This document shows, in pieces, positions 1-6,559 of a DNA stretch of 64,000 nt. This stretch comes from JAVVXB01 sp036651815 (GTDB taxonomy: Bacteria > Bacillota > Clostridia > Christensenellales > CAG-138), in contig JAVVXB010000009.1 in the NCBI GenBank assembly GCA_036651815.1, positions 1 through 64,000 on the forward strand, written 5' to 3'. The notes beneath the pieces were generated by a model that saw only the letters and a program-made list of their open reading frames with translations, ran no database searches and had not been told where the DNA came from. The position numbers and the translations under genes were made by a program. Each line of letters opens with the position of its first letter. The stretch's first letter is position 1.

Positions 1-84
1 CACCTGCCTTATGAAATGCTGTCCTATTCTTTTTTCACTTAATATAAATAATCTTTTCCAAGGCAACCATGCTTTTGTACTTAA

Positions 85-127
85 AAAAAGACCTATTTCC
101 CCCCATTGGCGAGAAATAGGTCTTTTT
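85..127 (-). terminator. Rho-independent terminator after the tRNA pair
   Basis: Positions 85-99 pair perfectly with 113-127 (15 bp), and on the minus strand the stem is followed by a T run. It lies directly 3' of tRNA-Pro. Its 5' arm overlaps the encoded CCA end of that tRNA, so it probably ends the tRNA transcript. Confidence 0.85.
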
Positions 128-203
128 GGTCGGGGTGACTGGATTTGAACCAGCGACCTTTTGGTCCCGAACCAAACGCGCTACCAAACTGCGCTACACC
201 CCG
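127..203 (-). tRNA. tRNA-Pro (anticodon CGG)
   Basis: Read on the minus strand, the acceptor CGGGGTG pairs with CACCCCG. D, anticodon and T arms are all present, and the 7-base anticodon loop TTCGGGA gives anticodon CGG (Pro). The discriminator A and the CCA end are encoded. It lies 7 bp downstream of tRNA-Thr, probably on one transcript. Confidence 0.95.
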
Positions 204-210
204 TAAGCGA

Positions 211-286
211 TGGAGCCAATGGCAGGATTCGAACCTGTGACCTGCTGATTACGAATCAGCTGCTCTACCAACTGAGCTACATTGGC
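211..286 (-). tRNA. tRNA-Thr (anticodon CGT)
   Basis: Minus-strand cloverleaf with acceptor GCCAATG/CATTGGC, anticodon loop TTCGTAA (anticodon CGT, Thr) and a TTCGAAT T loop. The CCA end is encoded. It lies between dacF (upstream on the same strand) and tRNA-Pro. Confidence 0.95.
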
Positions 287-409
287 AATTCGCACTGTTC
301 CATTATAGGCAACCACGCGTGTACTGTCAATAGCCGATTGTTTAAAGTAGAATCGTGTTTTCTCAGGCACACAGGCCATATCCCTGCCATCTGTTCGCTT
401 CTCAACCGT

Positions 410-1846
410 TTAATAGTTCTGCCTTCTTTTTGTTCCGGAACGTCTACGTTTGCGTTCATAGCGGCGTTTACGTTCCGAAATGACAAAAATCACAACAAGG
501 GCGATGAGCAGCACCACAAGCAGCACCAGCGTCAACACCAAGTAATCCGACGTTCCCCATTCCTTGCGGCCTTTGTCGATCAGCGGCGTGGCCGTAGGTG
601 CAAATGGGCTATCCGTCGTATCGGCAGCAGCAACCGCCGATCCACCCAGATCCACCTGTACCTCTTGATCGGCTGTCAGCTCCGCAGAAAACAGTGTCTC
701 TCCATTGAGTACATAATTGACGCTGCCAACGCTTTGTCCGGCCAAAATCGGTGCCTTCAGCCCATCTGTCAGCATCACTTGAGGTTGGATTGCTGCCGCA
801 TTACCCTTGATAGTATTGATCTTTGCTGGCATTGCGCGCAAAGCCGCTTGCGTAATATTGGCCGTCATGGCAAGCTTGCCATCGGTCAGACTGTCCGCGC
901 TGCCGTTCTCCACCGGCGTACTAAAAGCGATCTGCACATTTAATTCCTGCGCCGTCACTACGTTAAAATTATGATTAAATACCTCGTCAAAGATTGCAGC
1001 GGCATTTACAAATCGCGCTAGATTGTTGGTAACGTTATCCCCACCATACATCTCTGCCTTGTCTCCAAAGAGTGCAACGATCACACGCGCGCCATCCCGT
1101 TCGGCAACCGCCACAAGGCATTTGCCCGCCGTATCTGTATCCCCCGTCTTCCCGCCCACGGCAAATGGATATACCGTATTGACAGGATCGCCCGCCACGG
1201 CTCGAAGCAGCCGGTTGGTTGTGATGAGTTCTAGTGGCTCGCTTCGCAGATTGGAGGCAGGCACCGAATAGGTCTGTGTTCTATCGATTGCACAAAACTC
1301 CTTGTTTTTCAGCGCATACGCCATCAGCTTTGCCATATCCCGGGCGGTTGTATAGTGATTCTCATTCTGTACGCCGTGTGGATTTTGAAAATGCGTTGCG
1401 CCCATGCCCAATTCCTGCGCCTTCTGGTTCATCTTGCTGACAAACCCATCGATGGAGCCGCCCACATGAACGGCGATGGCGGCTGCGGCATCATTGCCGG
1501 ACACCAACATCAGTCCATAGACGAGATCCCGCATGGTGACGGTTTCTCCGCTTTTAAGCCCCATGAGGGAACTGTAGTTGGTAAATGGTGTTACTTCGTC
1601 GCCTACGGTCACCGATGCATCGAGATTTCCTGCTTCAATGGCTAAAATGCAGGTCATGAGCTTGGTTGTGCTGGCCGGATACACCTGTGTATCCGCGGCG
1701 CGCTCATAGAACACATTGTTCAGATCATTTGCATCCACCACCAACATGTACGGCGTTGGAACGGCGGCATAGTCATATGCGGCAAACGAAGCTGCAGGAA
1801 TGATCAGCATCGCCGCAGCCAGCAGAATGCCAAGGAAACGTTTCAT
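410..1846 (-). CDS. dacF: D-alanyl-D-alanine carboxypeptidase (S11 family, DacF-like)
   Basis: This 478-residue low-molecular-mass penicillin-binding protein trims the terminal D-Ala from peptidoglycan pentapeptides outside the membrane. An N-terminal signal peptide (about residues 1-22) precedes the S11 catalytic domain. All three active-site motifs are visible: SxxK in PASTTKLM, SxN as SGNDA, and KTG in GGKTGDTD. A beta-rich domain follows. The C-terminus has a hydrophobic helix (about 430-455) and a very basic tail (RKRRYERKRRR), so it is a membrane-anchored enzyme like Bacillus DacF/DacA. A weak purine-rich site (GGAGAG) precedes the ATG. The two tRNA genes follow on the same strand. The family call is secure; the choice of dacF over another DD-carboxypeptidase symbol is by similarity only. 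Confidence 0.9.
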   Translation of the reverse strand: MKRFLGILLAAAMLIIPAASFAAYDYAAVPTPYMLVVDANDLNNVFYERAADTQVYPASTTKLMTCILAIEAGNLDASVTVGDEVTPFTNYSSLMGLKSGETVTMRDLVYGLMLVSGNDAAAAIAVHVGGSIDGFVSKMNQKAQELGMGATHFQNPHGVQNENHYTTARDMAKLMAYALKNKEFCAIDRTQTYSVPASNLRSEPLELITTNRLLRAVAGDPVNTVYPFAVGGKTGDTDTAGKCLVAVAERDGARVIVALFGDKAEMYGGDNVTNNLARFVNAAAIFDEVFNHNFNVVTAQELNVQIAFSTPVENGSADSLTDGKLAMTANITQAALRAMPAKINTIKGNAAAIQPQVMLTDGLKAPILAGQSVGSVNYVLNGETLFSAELTADQEVQVDLGGSAVAAADTTDSPFAPTATPLIDKGRKEWGTSDYLVLTLVLLVVLLIALVVIFVISERKRRYERKRRRSGTKRRQNY

Positions 1847-1936
1847 CCCAATCTCTCCATCTCATAATAAATAATTAATCGTATTGAAGTTTAGCATAGG
1901 CATAAATAATATGGTAGAGGATTCCCACATTTGTGA

Positions 1937-1965
1937 TTGAATGTTCATATTCGACCAGTTATACT
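1937..1965 (+). promoter_or_regulatory. Promoter of the rubrerythrin-deoC pair
   Basis: A -35 element TTGAAT (1937-1942) and a -10 element TATACT (1960-1965) are separated by 17 bp. A strong ribosome site (AAAGGAG) and the rubrerythrin ATG lie downstream. No peroxide-responsive (PerR) box was recognised. Confidence 0.6.
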
Positions 1966-2000
1966 GATAATATAGTAATCGAAAGGAGCTTATCACAATT

Positions 2001-2546
2001 ATGAAGAAATTTCGCTGCGCCGTATGTGGATATGTTTTCGCAGGTGATACCGCCCCCGCCGCCTGCCCGCAATGCAAGGCGCCCACCGAGAAATTTGTTG
2101 AAATTACCGAGGAAACCAAACCGTATGCTGCCGAGCATGTGGTTGGTATTGCCGCAGGTGTGGATGCTAACATTCTCGAGGGTCTGCGTATGAACTTCAA
2201 CGGAGAATGCACGGAGGTCGGCATGTATTTGGCCATGTCGCGTGTTGCTGACCGTGAAGGATATCCGGAAGTCGCCGAAGCGTTTAAACGCTATGCATTT
2301 GAAGAGGCGGAGCATGCTGCAAAGTTTGCCGAATTACTGGGTGAATGCATCACCACCTCCACCAAGCAAAATCTTGAGCTGCGCGCGGATGCTGAGTTTG
2401 GCGCCTGCGATGGCAAGATGGAACTTGCAAAACTGGCCAAAGCTCAGAATCTGGATGCCATTCACGATACCGTACATGAAATGGCTCGCGATGAAGCACG
2501 TCATGGCAAAGGCTTCTCCGGTCTGCTCAAGAGGTATTTTTCATGA
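2001..2546 (+). CDS. Reverse rubrerythrin (rubredoxin domain N-terminal)
   Basis: A 181-residue non-haem diiron peroxidase that reduces H2O2 in the cytoplasm of anaerobes. The rubredoxin-type iron site comes first (two CxxC pairs, CAVC and CPQC, in residues 1-35). The ferritin-like four-helix domain follows, with ExxH-type diiron ligands in EEAEHAAKF and DEARHGKGF. This is the reverse domain order of the clostridial oxygen-stress rubrerythrins; classical rubrerythrin has rubredoxin at the C-terminus. The start has an ideal site, AAAGGAG, 9 bases before ATG. Its stop overlaps the deoC start by 4 bp (ATGA), so the two are co-translated. Confidence 0.9.
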   Translation: MKKFRCAVCGYVFAGDTAPAACPQCKAPTEKFVEITEETKPYAAEHVVGIAAGVDANILEGLRMNFNGECTEVGMYLAMSRVADREGYPEVAEAFKRYAFEEAEHAAKFAELLGECITTSTKQNLELRADAEFGACDGKMELAKLAKAQNLDAIHDTVHEMARDEARHGKGFSGLLKRYFS

Positions 2547-3193
2547 CGGAAATCAACCGTTATATCGATCACACACTGCTTAAGGCCAACGCCACTCGAG
2601 CGGATATCGTCCGCGTGTGCGATGAAGCCAAGCACTTTCATACCGCCAGCGTCTGCATCAATTCTTGCTGGGTTCGGCTGGTGCATGAGTTGCTTGCCGG
2701 CAGTGATGTGAAAACCTGCACCGTGGTTGGCTTCCCGCTTGGCGCCATGTCCACCGCAGCCAAGGCGGAAGAAACACGCCTCGCCGTACGTGACGGCGCG
2801 GAGGAAATTGATATGGTCATCAACGTCGGCTACGTGAAGGCTGGCGAATGGGATGCCGTTAAGGCGGATATCGCCGCCGTTGTGGCGGCCTGCGGAAAAT
2901 CCGCTATCGTCAAGGTCATTCTGGAAAATTGTCTGTTAACGGACGATGAAAAGATGACCGCCTGTCAAGCGGCCAAGACTGTCGGCGCCGCATTTGTAAA
3001 AACCTCCACCGGATTTTCGAGCGGTGGCGCAACCGTGGAAGACATCGCACTGATGCGTAAAACCGTAGGCCCGGACATGGGCGTCAAGGCTGCCGGCGGC
3101 GTTCGTACGCGCGCACAAGCGGAAGCCATGATTGCCGCTGGCGCAACGCGCATCGGCGCAAGCGCAACAAAAGCCATTGTGGAAGGCGATTGA
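2543..3193 (+). CDS. deoC: Deoxyribose-phosphate aldolase
   Basis: A 216-residue class I aldolase that cleaves 2-deoxyribose-5-phosphate to glyceraldehyde-3-phosphate and acetaldehyde in deoxynucleoside catabolism. The Schiff-base lysine lies in FVKTSTGF, the second catalytic lysine in GVKAAGGVR, and the N-terminal IDHTLL motif is typical. Length is normal for the short bacterial form. It overlaps the rubrerythrin gene by 4 bp and has no separate promoter. No other nucleoside-catabolism gene (deoA, deoB, pdp) is adjacent, so the coupling to an oxygen-defence gene is unusual in function though clear in sequence. Confidence 0.95.
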   Translation: MTEINRYIDHTLLKANATRADIVRVCDEAKHFHTASVCINSCWVRLVHELLAGSDVKTCTVVGFPLGAMSTAAKAEETRLAVRDGAEEIDMVINVGYVKAGEWDAVKADIAAVVAACGKSAIVKVILENCLLTDDEKMTACQAAKTVGAAFVKTSTGFSSGGATVEDIALMRKTVGPDMGVKAAGGVRTRAQAEAMIAAGATRIGASATKAIVEGD

Positions 3194-3238
3194 TCCCAAG
3201 TTTAGCATATCAATGGTTTCGTGAAATTGCGTTTTTGC

Positions 3239-3275
3239 AAGGCGGTCAACCCTATGGCCGCCTCATTTTAATCTT
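3239..3275 (+). terminator. Probable terminator after deoC
   Basis: A short GC-rich stem (AGGCGG with CCGCCT, about 12-base loop) is followed by a T-rich stretch 50 bp past the deoC stop. The stem is only 6 bp, so the call is tentative. The rest of 3194-3475 holds no gene. A TGGTACACT extended -10-like box just upstream of 3380 may drive the next gene. Confidence 0.45.
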
Positions 3276-3475
3276 GGATGTTCCCTATTAGGATACTTTC
3301 GCGCAGGATTAACAAATTGTCCATAGATTCTTCACAATACATGCAATAAATTACCCCCCCACTTTATGGTACACTGTAACTGGATTTGTATGGATAAGTC
3401 TATTGGAATGGACGGTTTTACACCGACAGTCCCCCACTAAATTCCTCACAGACCCTGTTAAGGAGTGTGACAACT

Positions 3476-5068
3476 ATGGAATATAACGGCGGGTCCTACG
3501 ATCACGATCCGAATGGACGTGATTCTTCCGCTTCGGAAAACGGCGGTTACGGGCACGACAGCAATTCCTATGAGCCGCAGCTGAACAATGGGCAGCAGGC
3601 GCCATATGGGCAGTCGCCTTACCAGCCTCAGTCCCCTTATGGACAACCGGCGTACGGACAATCCCCGTATGCCCAGTCGCCATACGGGCAGCCGTCCTAT
3701 GGCGGCAGCTATATGTCTGGCAACGAAGGATACATTGGTCAGGACGCCACCGGCCGTATCCGCTATGACAGCCGTAGCCTTGGTGAAATTCCTATCGATC
3801 CCAGCATGTATCAGGACAGCAGTATACGGCACGGCGCAACTGGCCGCATCCATTACGACAGCGCCGGCTATGAGGGTGGTTATCGCCCCGACGAAGCCGA
3901 GCGTTATGAACGCGGCACCACCGGGCGAATCCCTGTAGACCGCGGTGCAACCGGGCGTCTGGAAACAGATCGATCCGCCACCGGACGTATCCGATATGAA
4001 GGCAATGCCGACGAGCGGGGCTATGGCCGTGAACGAACACCGCGTGCAAGCTACGAACATGAGGATACCGGCCGCAGGAGTTATGGTCGGGATGAATACG
4101 CCCGAAGTGGCTATGGCAGCGACGATTATGATGATCGTCCCCGCCAACCCCGCAAAAAGAAAAAGCGCAGCAAGGTTTCCCGTTTTTTCCGGGGTCTTGG
4201 CGCTTATCTGGCACAGCTGCCTACCCAGACGCTGATCATATTTGGTGGCTCTGTTGCTGTTGTTTTGGTTGCCGTCATATTGTTGGTAGTTCTTCTGCCA
4301 AAGGGTCCGCCGTCCGAACCCGTAGACGATGGTCAATTGACGCTCTCAGACATTACCCCCACGCCATCTCTTGCGCCAACCTTTACACCTGGACCTACCC
4401 CAGAACCGACGCTCTCCCCCAATCCCGACCCACTCAACGGCGTAACCATCAAAACCGTTGGCGAAATCAATGATGTGATACCCGTTGTACAAGAAAAGCT
4501 CGTAACCCTCGGCTATATGGATAAACCCGCCGATGGGTATACCACAAAATATGGCCCCGCCACGAAAAATGGTGTGCGTCTGTTCCAAATTAAAAACTAC
4601 GAAGATTCTGCAAATTGGGATGGAATTCTTGGTGCCGGAACCTATAATCTGCTGATGAGCGAACAAGCAAAGCCATTCTATCTGGCTCGCGGCGATGGAG
4701 ATGAGCGCACCAAGGCCCTCACAAAATTAGTGAACGAGGTAACCAAGCTTCAAGATCGTCTGATTGTGCTTGGCTATATGTCCGGTCCCGCCACAGGTGT
4801 CTACGGTGCCGGTACCGCCACCGCCATACAGACTTTTCAGCAATACCACGGTCTCGACAAGGATGGCAGAGCCGGCCCTGCTACGTTAGCCCTGATTTAC
4901 TCGGCAGAAGCAATGGACGCTACCACCGGTAAAGCCAACGATAAATCCAAGTTGGGTACGCCTACCTCAAGCGGTACCGTTCCACTTGCATCCGGCAGTC
5001 CCGGCGCCGCTACCCCCAATCCCTCGCCTTCCACTTTACCCGCAGTCACCACCTCACCCGGTGCCTGA
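3476..5068 (+). CDS. Membrane-anchored peptidoglycan-binding protein with a repeat-rich cytoplasmic tail
   Basis: A 530-residue bitopic membrane protein. Residues 1-80 are Gly/Tyr/Gln/Pro-rich with YGQSPY-type repeats. Residues 90-200 carry six TGR-centred units (around residues 92, 122, 149, 159, 169 and 198; mostly ATGRI followed by acidic or Tyr residues). A basic patch (KKKKRSK, about 227) precedes one transmembrane helix (about 252-275). Outside follow a Thr/Pro linker, two PG_binding_1 domains (about 325-395 and 412-480; note LGYM and AIQTFQ) and a Ser/Thr/Pro-rich end. The N-terminus should be cytoplasmic by the positive-inside rule. ATG 3476 was chosen because AAGGAG ends 10 bases before it; a GTG at 3467 would be too close. 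No enzymatic domain is visible. A wall-sensing or scaffolding role is inference. Confidence 0.8.
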   Translation: MEYNGGSYDHDPNGRDSSASENGGYGHDSNSYEPQLNNGQQAPYGQSPYQPQSPYGQPAYGQSPYAQSPYGQPSYGGSYMSGNEGYIGQDATGRIRYDSRSLGEIPIDPSMYQDSSIRHGATGRIHYDSAGYEGGYRPDEAERYERGTTGRIPVDRGATGRLETDRSATGRIRYEGNADERGYGRERTPRASYEHEDTGRRSYGRDEYARSGYGSDDYDDRPRQPRKKKKRSKVSRFFRGLGAYLAQLPTQTLIIFGGSVAVVLVAVILLVVLLPKGPPSEPVDDGQLTLSDITPTPSLAPTFTPGPTPEPTLSPNPDPLNGVTIKTVGEINDVIPVVQEKLVTLGYMDKPADGYTTKYGPATKNGVRLFQIKNYEDSANWDGILGAGTYNLLMSEQAKPFYLARGDGDERTKALTKLVNEVTKLQDRLIVLGYMSGPATGVYGAGTATAIQTFQQYHGLDKDGRAGPATLALIYSAEAMDATTGKANDKSKLGTPTSSGTVPLASGSPGAATPNPSPSTLPAVTTSPGA

Positions 5069-5078
5069 TGAGATTCTG

Positions 5079-5121
5079 AAAAGAGACTGGAGTTTTCTAC
5101 TTTTAAACTCCAGTCTCTTTT
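5079..5121 (+). terminator. Strong Rho-independent terminator
   Basis: A perfect stem of about 16-17 bp (AAAAGAGACTGGAGTTT with its complement, about 9-base loop) ends in CTCTTTTG. It lies 10 bp after the peptidoglycan-binding gene and separates it from the LysM peptide gene. Confidence 0.9.
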
Positions 5122-5187
5122 GTTGCGGTTTTGATGCGGCACGCGCGATATACTCATCTTACAAAATTAAACAGGAGGTTCAAACTC

Positions 5188-5418
5188 ATGGATGAATTCA
5201 AAGAGAACGTTTTGACCGAGAGTGAATTAACCGATGTAAACGGTGGTGCCTATGTTGGCCCGTGCATCCAGTACATTGTGGTAAAGGGCGATAACCTCAG
5301 CAAGATTGCGGCGCGTTACAACACGACCGTACAGATTCTTGTGGATCTGAATCACATTAAAAACAGAAATTTGATTCGGATTGGTCAAGTGCTTTTGATT
5401 CCCGCATTGATCAAATAA
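5188..5418 (+). CDS. LysM peptide with a double-glycine (bacteriocin-type) leader
   Basis: A 76-residue protein. Residues 1-20 match the double-glycine leader cleaved by C39-peptidase ABC exporters: Leu at -12, Glu at -8, Leu at -7, Val at -4 and Gly-Gly at -2/-1, ending DVNGG. The predicted 56-residue mature peptide (from AYVG) has one Cys and a single LysM domain (YIVVKGDNLSKIA through IGQVLLIP), which normally binds GlcNAc in peptidoglycan or chitin. ATG 5188 has ACAGGAGG 8 bases upstream. The usual cargo of such leaders is a bacteriocin or signalling peptide, so a wall-binding domain is unusual. No exporter or peptidase gene lies in the window. The leader match and the LysM fold are seen; export by a C39 transporter is inference. 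Confidence 0.8.
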   Translation: MDEFKENVLTESELTDVNGGAYVGPCIQYIVVKGDNLSKIAARYNTTVQILVDLNHIKNRNLIRIGQVLLIPALIK

Positions 5419-5655
5419 GTAGCCAGCGCCCAATTCCATACGTGATATGAATTTTCGTCACAACATCATTCAATGCTACCCCGTCAAGCTTTGATAAAAA
5501 GCATCGCTCCATTTGGTATTACAGGGAGTCCATCACAATCTCGTGATGGGCTTCCTATATTTGGCTATCAAAAACAACGTCCTTGAGCAGCGATGGGCTG
5601 GTTCCTCCATCGTTTTTCGTGCCCGACTGCTGACAATCTTGCTATGTTTGATCCT
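5419..5655. other. Intergenic; one hairpin, no gene
   Basis: The stretch after the LysM gene has an imperfect hairpin (5524-5536 with 5543-5555), possibly a weak terminator as there is no good T tail. A 60-codon open frame here has no ribosome site or recognisable features and was not called. Confidence 0.5.
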
Positions 5656-5813
5656 AGGATGTATTCTAAAAGAAAATCATTACGGTTTCGTATGAAAAGT
5701 TACCAGCTCAAGCGGAAAATCCGTAAATTTACTGGAACTTGATCTGGAATTCCGAACGCAAAAATGACTGCAAAGATGCCTTAAACAGTTTGTGGAACTT
5801 TGGAAGCGCACTT
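5656..5813 (+). repeat. Dispersed repeat family, copy D (diverged)
   Basis: It begins AGGATGTATTCTAAAAGAA, like the copy at 30226 (AGGGTGTGTTTCCAAAAGAA). It has the shared CAAGCGGA core and ends in GGAACTTTGGAAGCGCA, resembling the other copies' GGAAATTTGGAAACACACC end. It is the least conserved of the near full-length copies. Confidence 0.5.
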
Positions 5814-5873
5814 CCATTTCATACGATCTCAGCCCCTGTTATAAATTCATCTCATTGAAATGTTGCGGTTGTC

Positions 5874-5903
5874 TTGAACACAGGCCCATCGATGGAGTAT
5901 AAT
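5874..5903 (+). promoter_or_regulatory. Promoter of the flavodoxin-like gene
   Basis: TTGAAC (5874-5879) and TATAAT (5898-5903) are separated by 18 bp, about 100 bp upstream of the translation start at 6002. Confidence 0.6.
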
Positions 5904-6001
5904 TAATTATACAATCATTTTTGGCAGATGCGCCGAAATCCGGGATTGCCGAAAACGTTCCTTATGGTACGACAACAATTTCAGCAAGGAGGGAAGCACG
6001 C

Positions 6002-6511
6002 TTGATTCATGCCATTCTTTTCACCTCAAATTCCGGTTTTACAAAACAATACGCCGAGCTTCTGAGTAAGGCCACCGGACTACCTGCTTACAATACGGCC
6101 AACAGCATCCCGCCCGCAATGCGCGGAAAACCCATTCTCTACCTAGGTTGGCTGATGGCTGGCTGTATCCAAGGATACAAAAAAGCTGCAGCAAGCTATG
6201 ATGTTCGCGCAGTTTGCCAGGTTGGCATGGCTTCTTTTCAACCCGAACTCAACGAACAAGCCCGCAAAAAATACAAGTTGACCGTGCCGGTGTTCTATCT
6301 GCAAGGCGGGTTCGACATAAACCGTCTTTCCGGCATCTATAAACTGATGATGCAAGTCATGAGCAAAAAAATAATTGCCGATCTTAGCAAGGTTGAAACC
6401 CGCACGCCAGAGCAGGACGATATCTATCAGATGGCTACCGTAGGCCGAAACTGCGTCAACGCGGAAAATCTCAGGGAGGTGCTGGCGTGGATTGAAACCA
6501 TCAAGGACTAA
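6002..6511 (+). CDS. Flavodoxin-like domain protein
   Basis: A 169-residue cytoplasmic protein. The N-terminus (ILFTSNSGFTKQYAELL) fits the FMN phosphate-binding loop of flavodoxins (S/T-x-S/T-G-x-T), and the order of hydrophobic strands suits a flavodoxin fold of the HemG/Flavodoxin_5 type. The start is TTG 6002, chosen because AAGGAGGG lies 6-14 bases upstream; the open frame extends upstream to 5921 but without a ribosome site. It lies 48 bp before a large flavin- and Fe-S-dependent oxidoreductase, so it may carry electrons for it. The fold is likely; the partner is inference. Confidence 0.7.
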   Translation: MIHAILFTSNSGFTKQYAELLSKATGLPAYNTANSIPPAMRGKPILYLGWLMAGCIQGYKKAAASYDVRAVCQVGMASFQPELNEQARKKYKLTVPVFYLQGGFDINRLSGIYKLMMQVMSKKIIADLSKVETRTPEQDDIYQMATVGRNCVNAENLREVLAWIETIKD

Positions 6512-6559
6512 GCGCCATCGGGAACCCGTCGTTTCCACAACAATATTAGGAGGAACAGC

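Noticed and set aside
161..943. 260-codon plus-strand open frame over the tRNA genes and dacF
   Set aside because: It crosses two tRNA genes and lies antisense to dacF, whose active-site motifs are clear; no ribosome site.
3458..4336. 292-codon minus-strand frame opposite the peptidoglycan-binding gene
   Set aside because: A shadow of the repeat-rich coding strand; the translated sequence is low-complexity and has no start site.
5513..5695. 60-codon open frame after the LysM gene
   Set aside because: No ribosome site, no domain, and it runs into a repeat copy.
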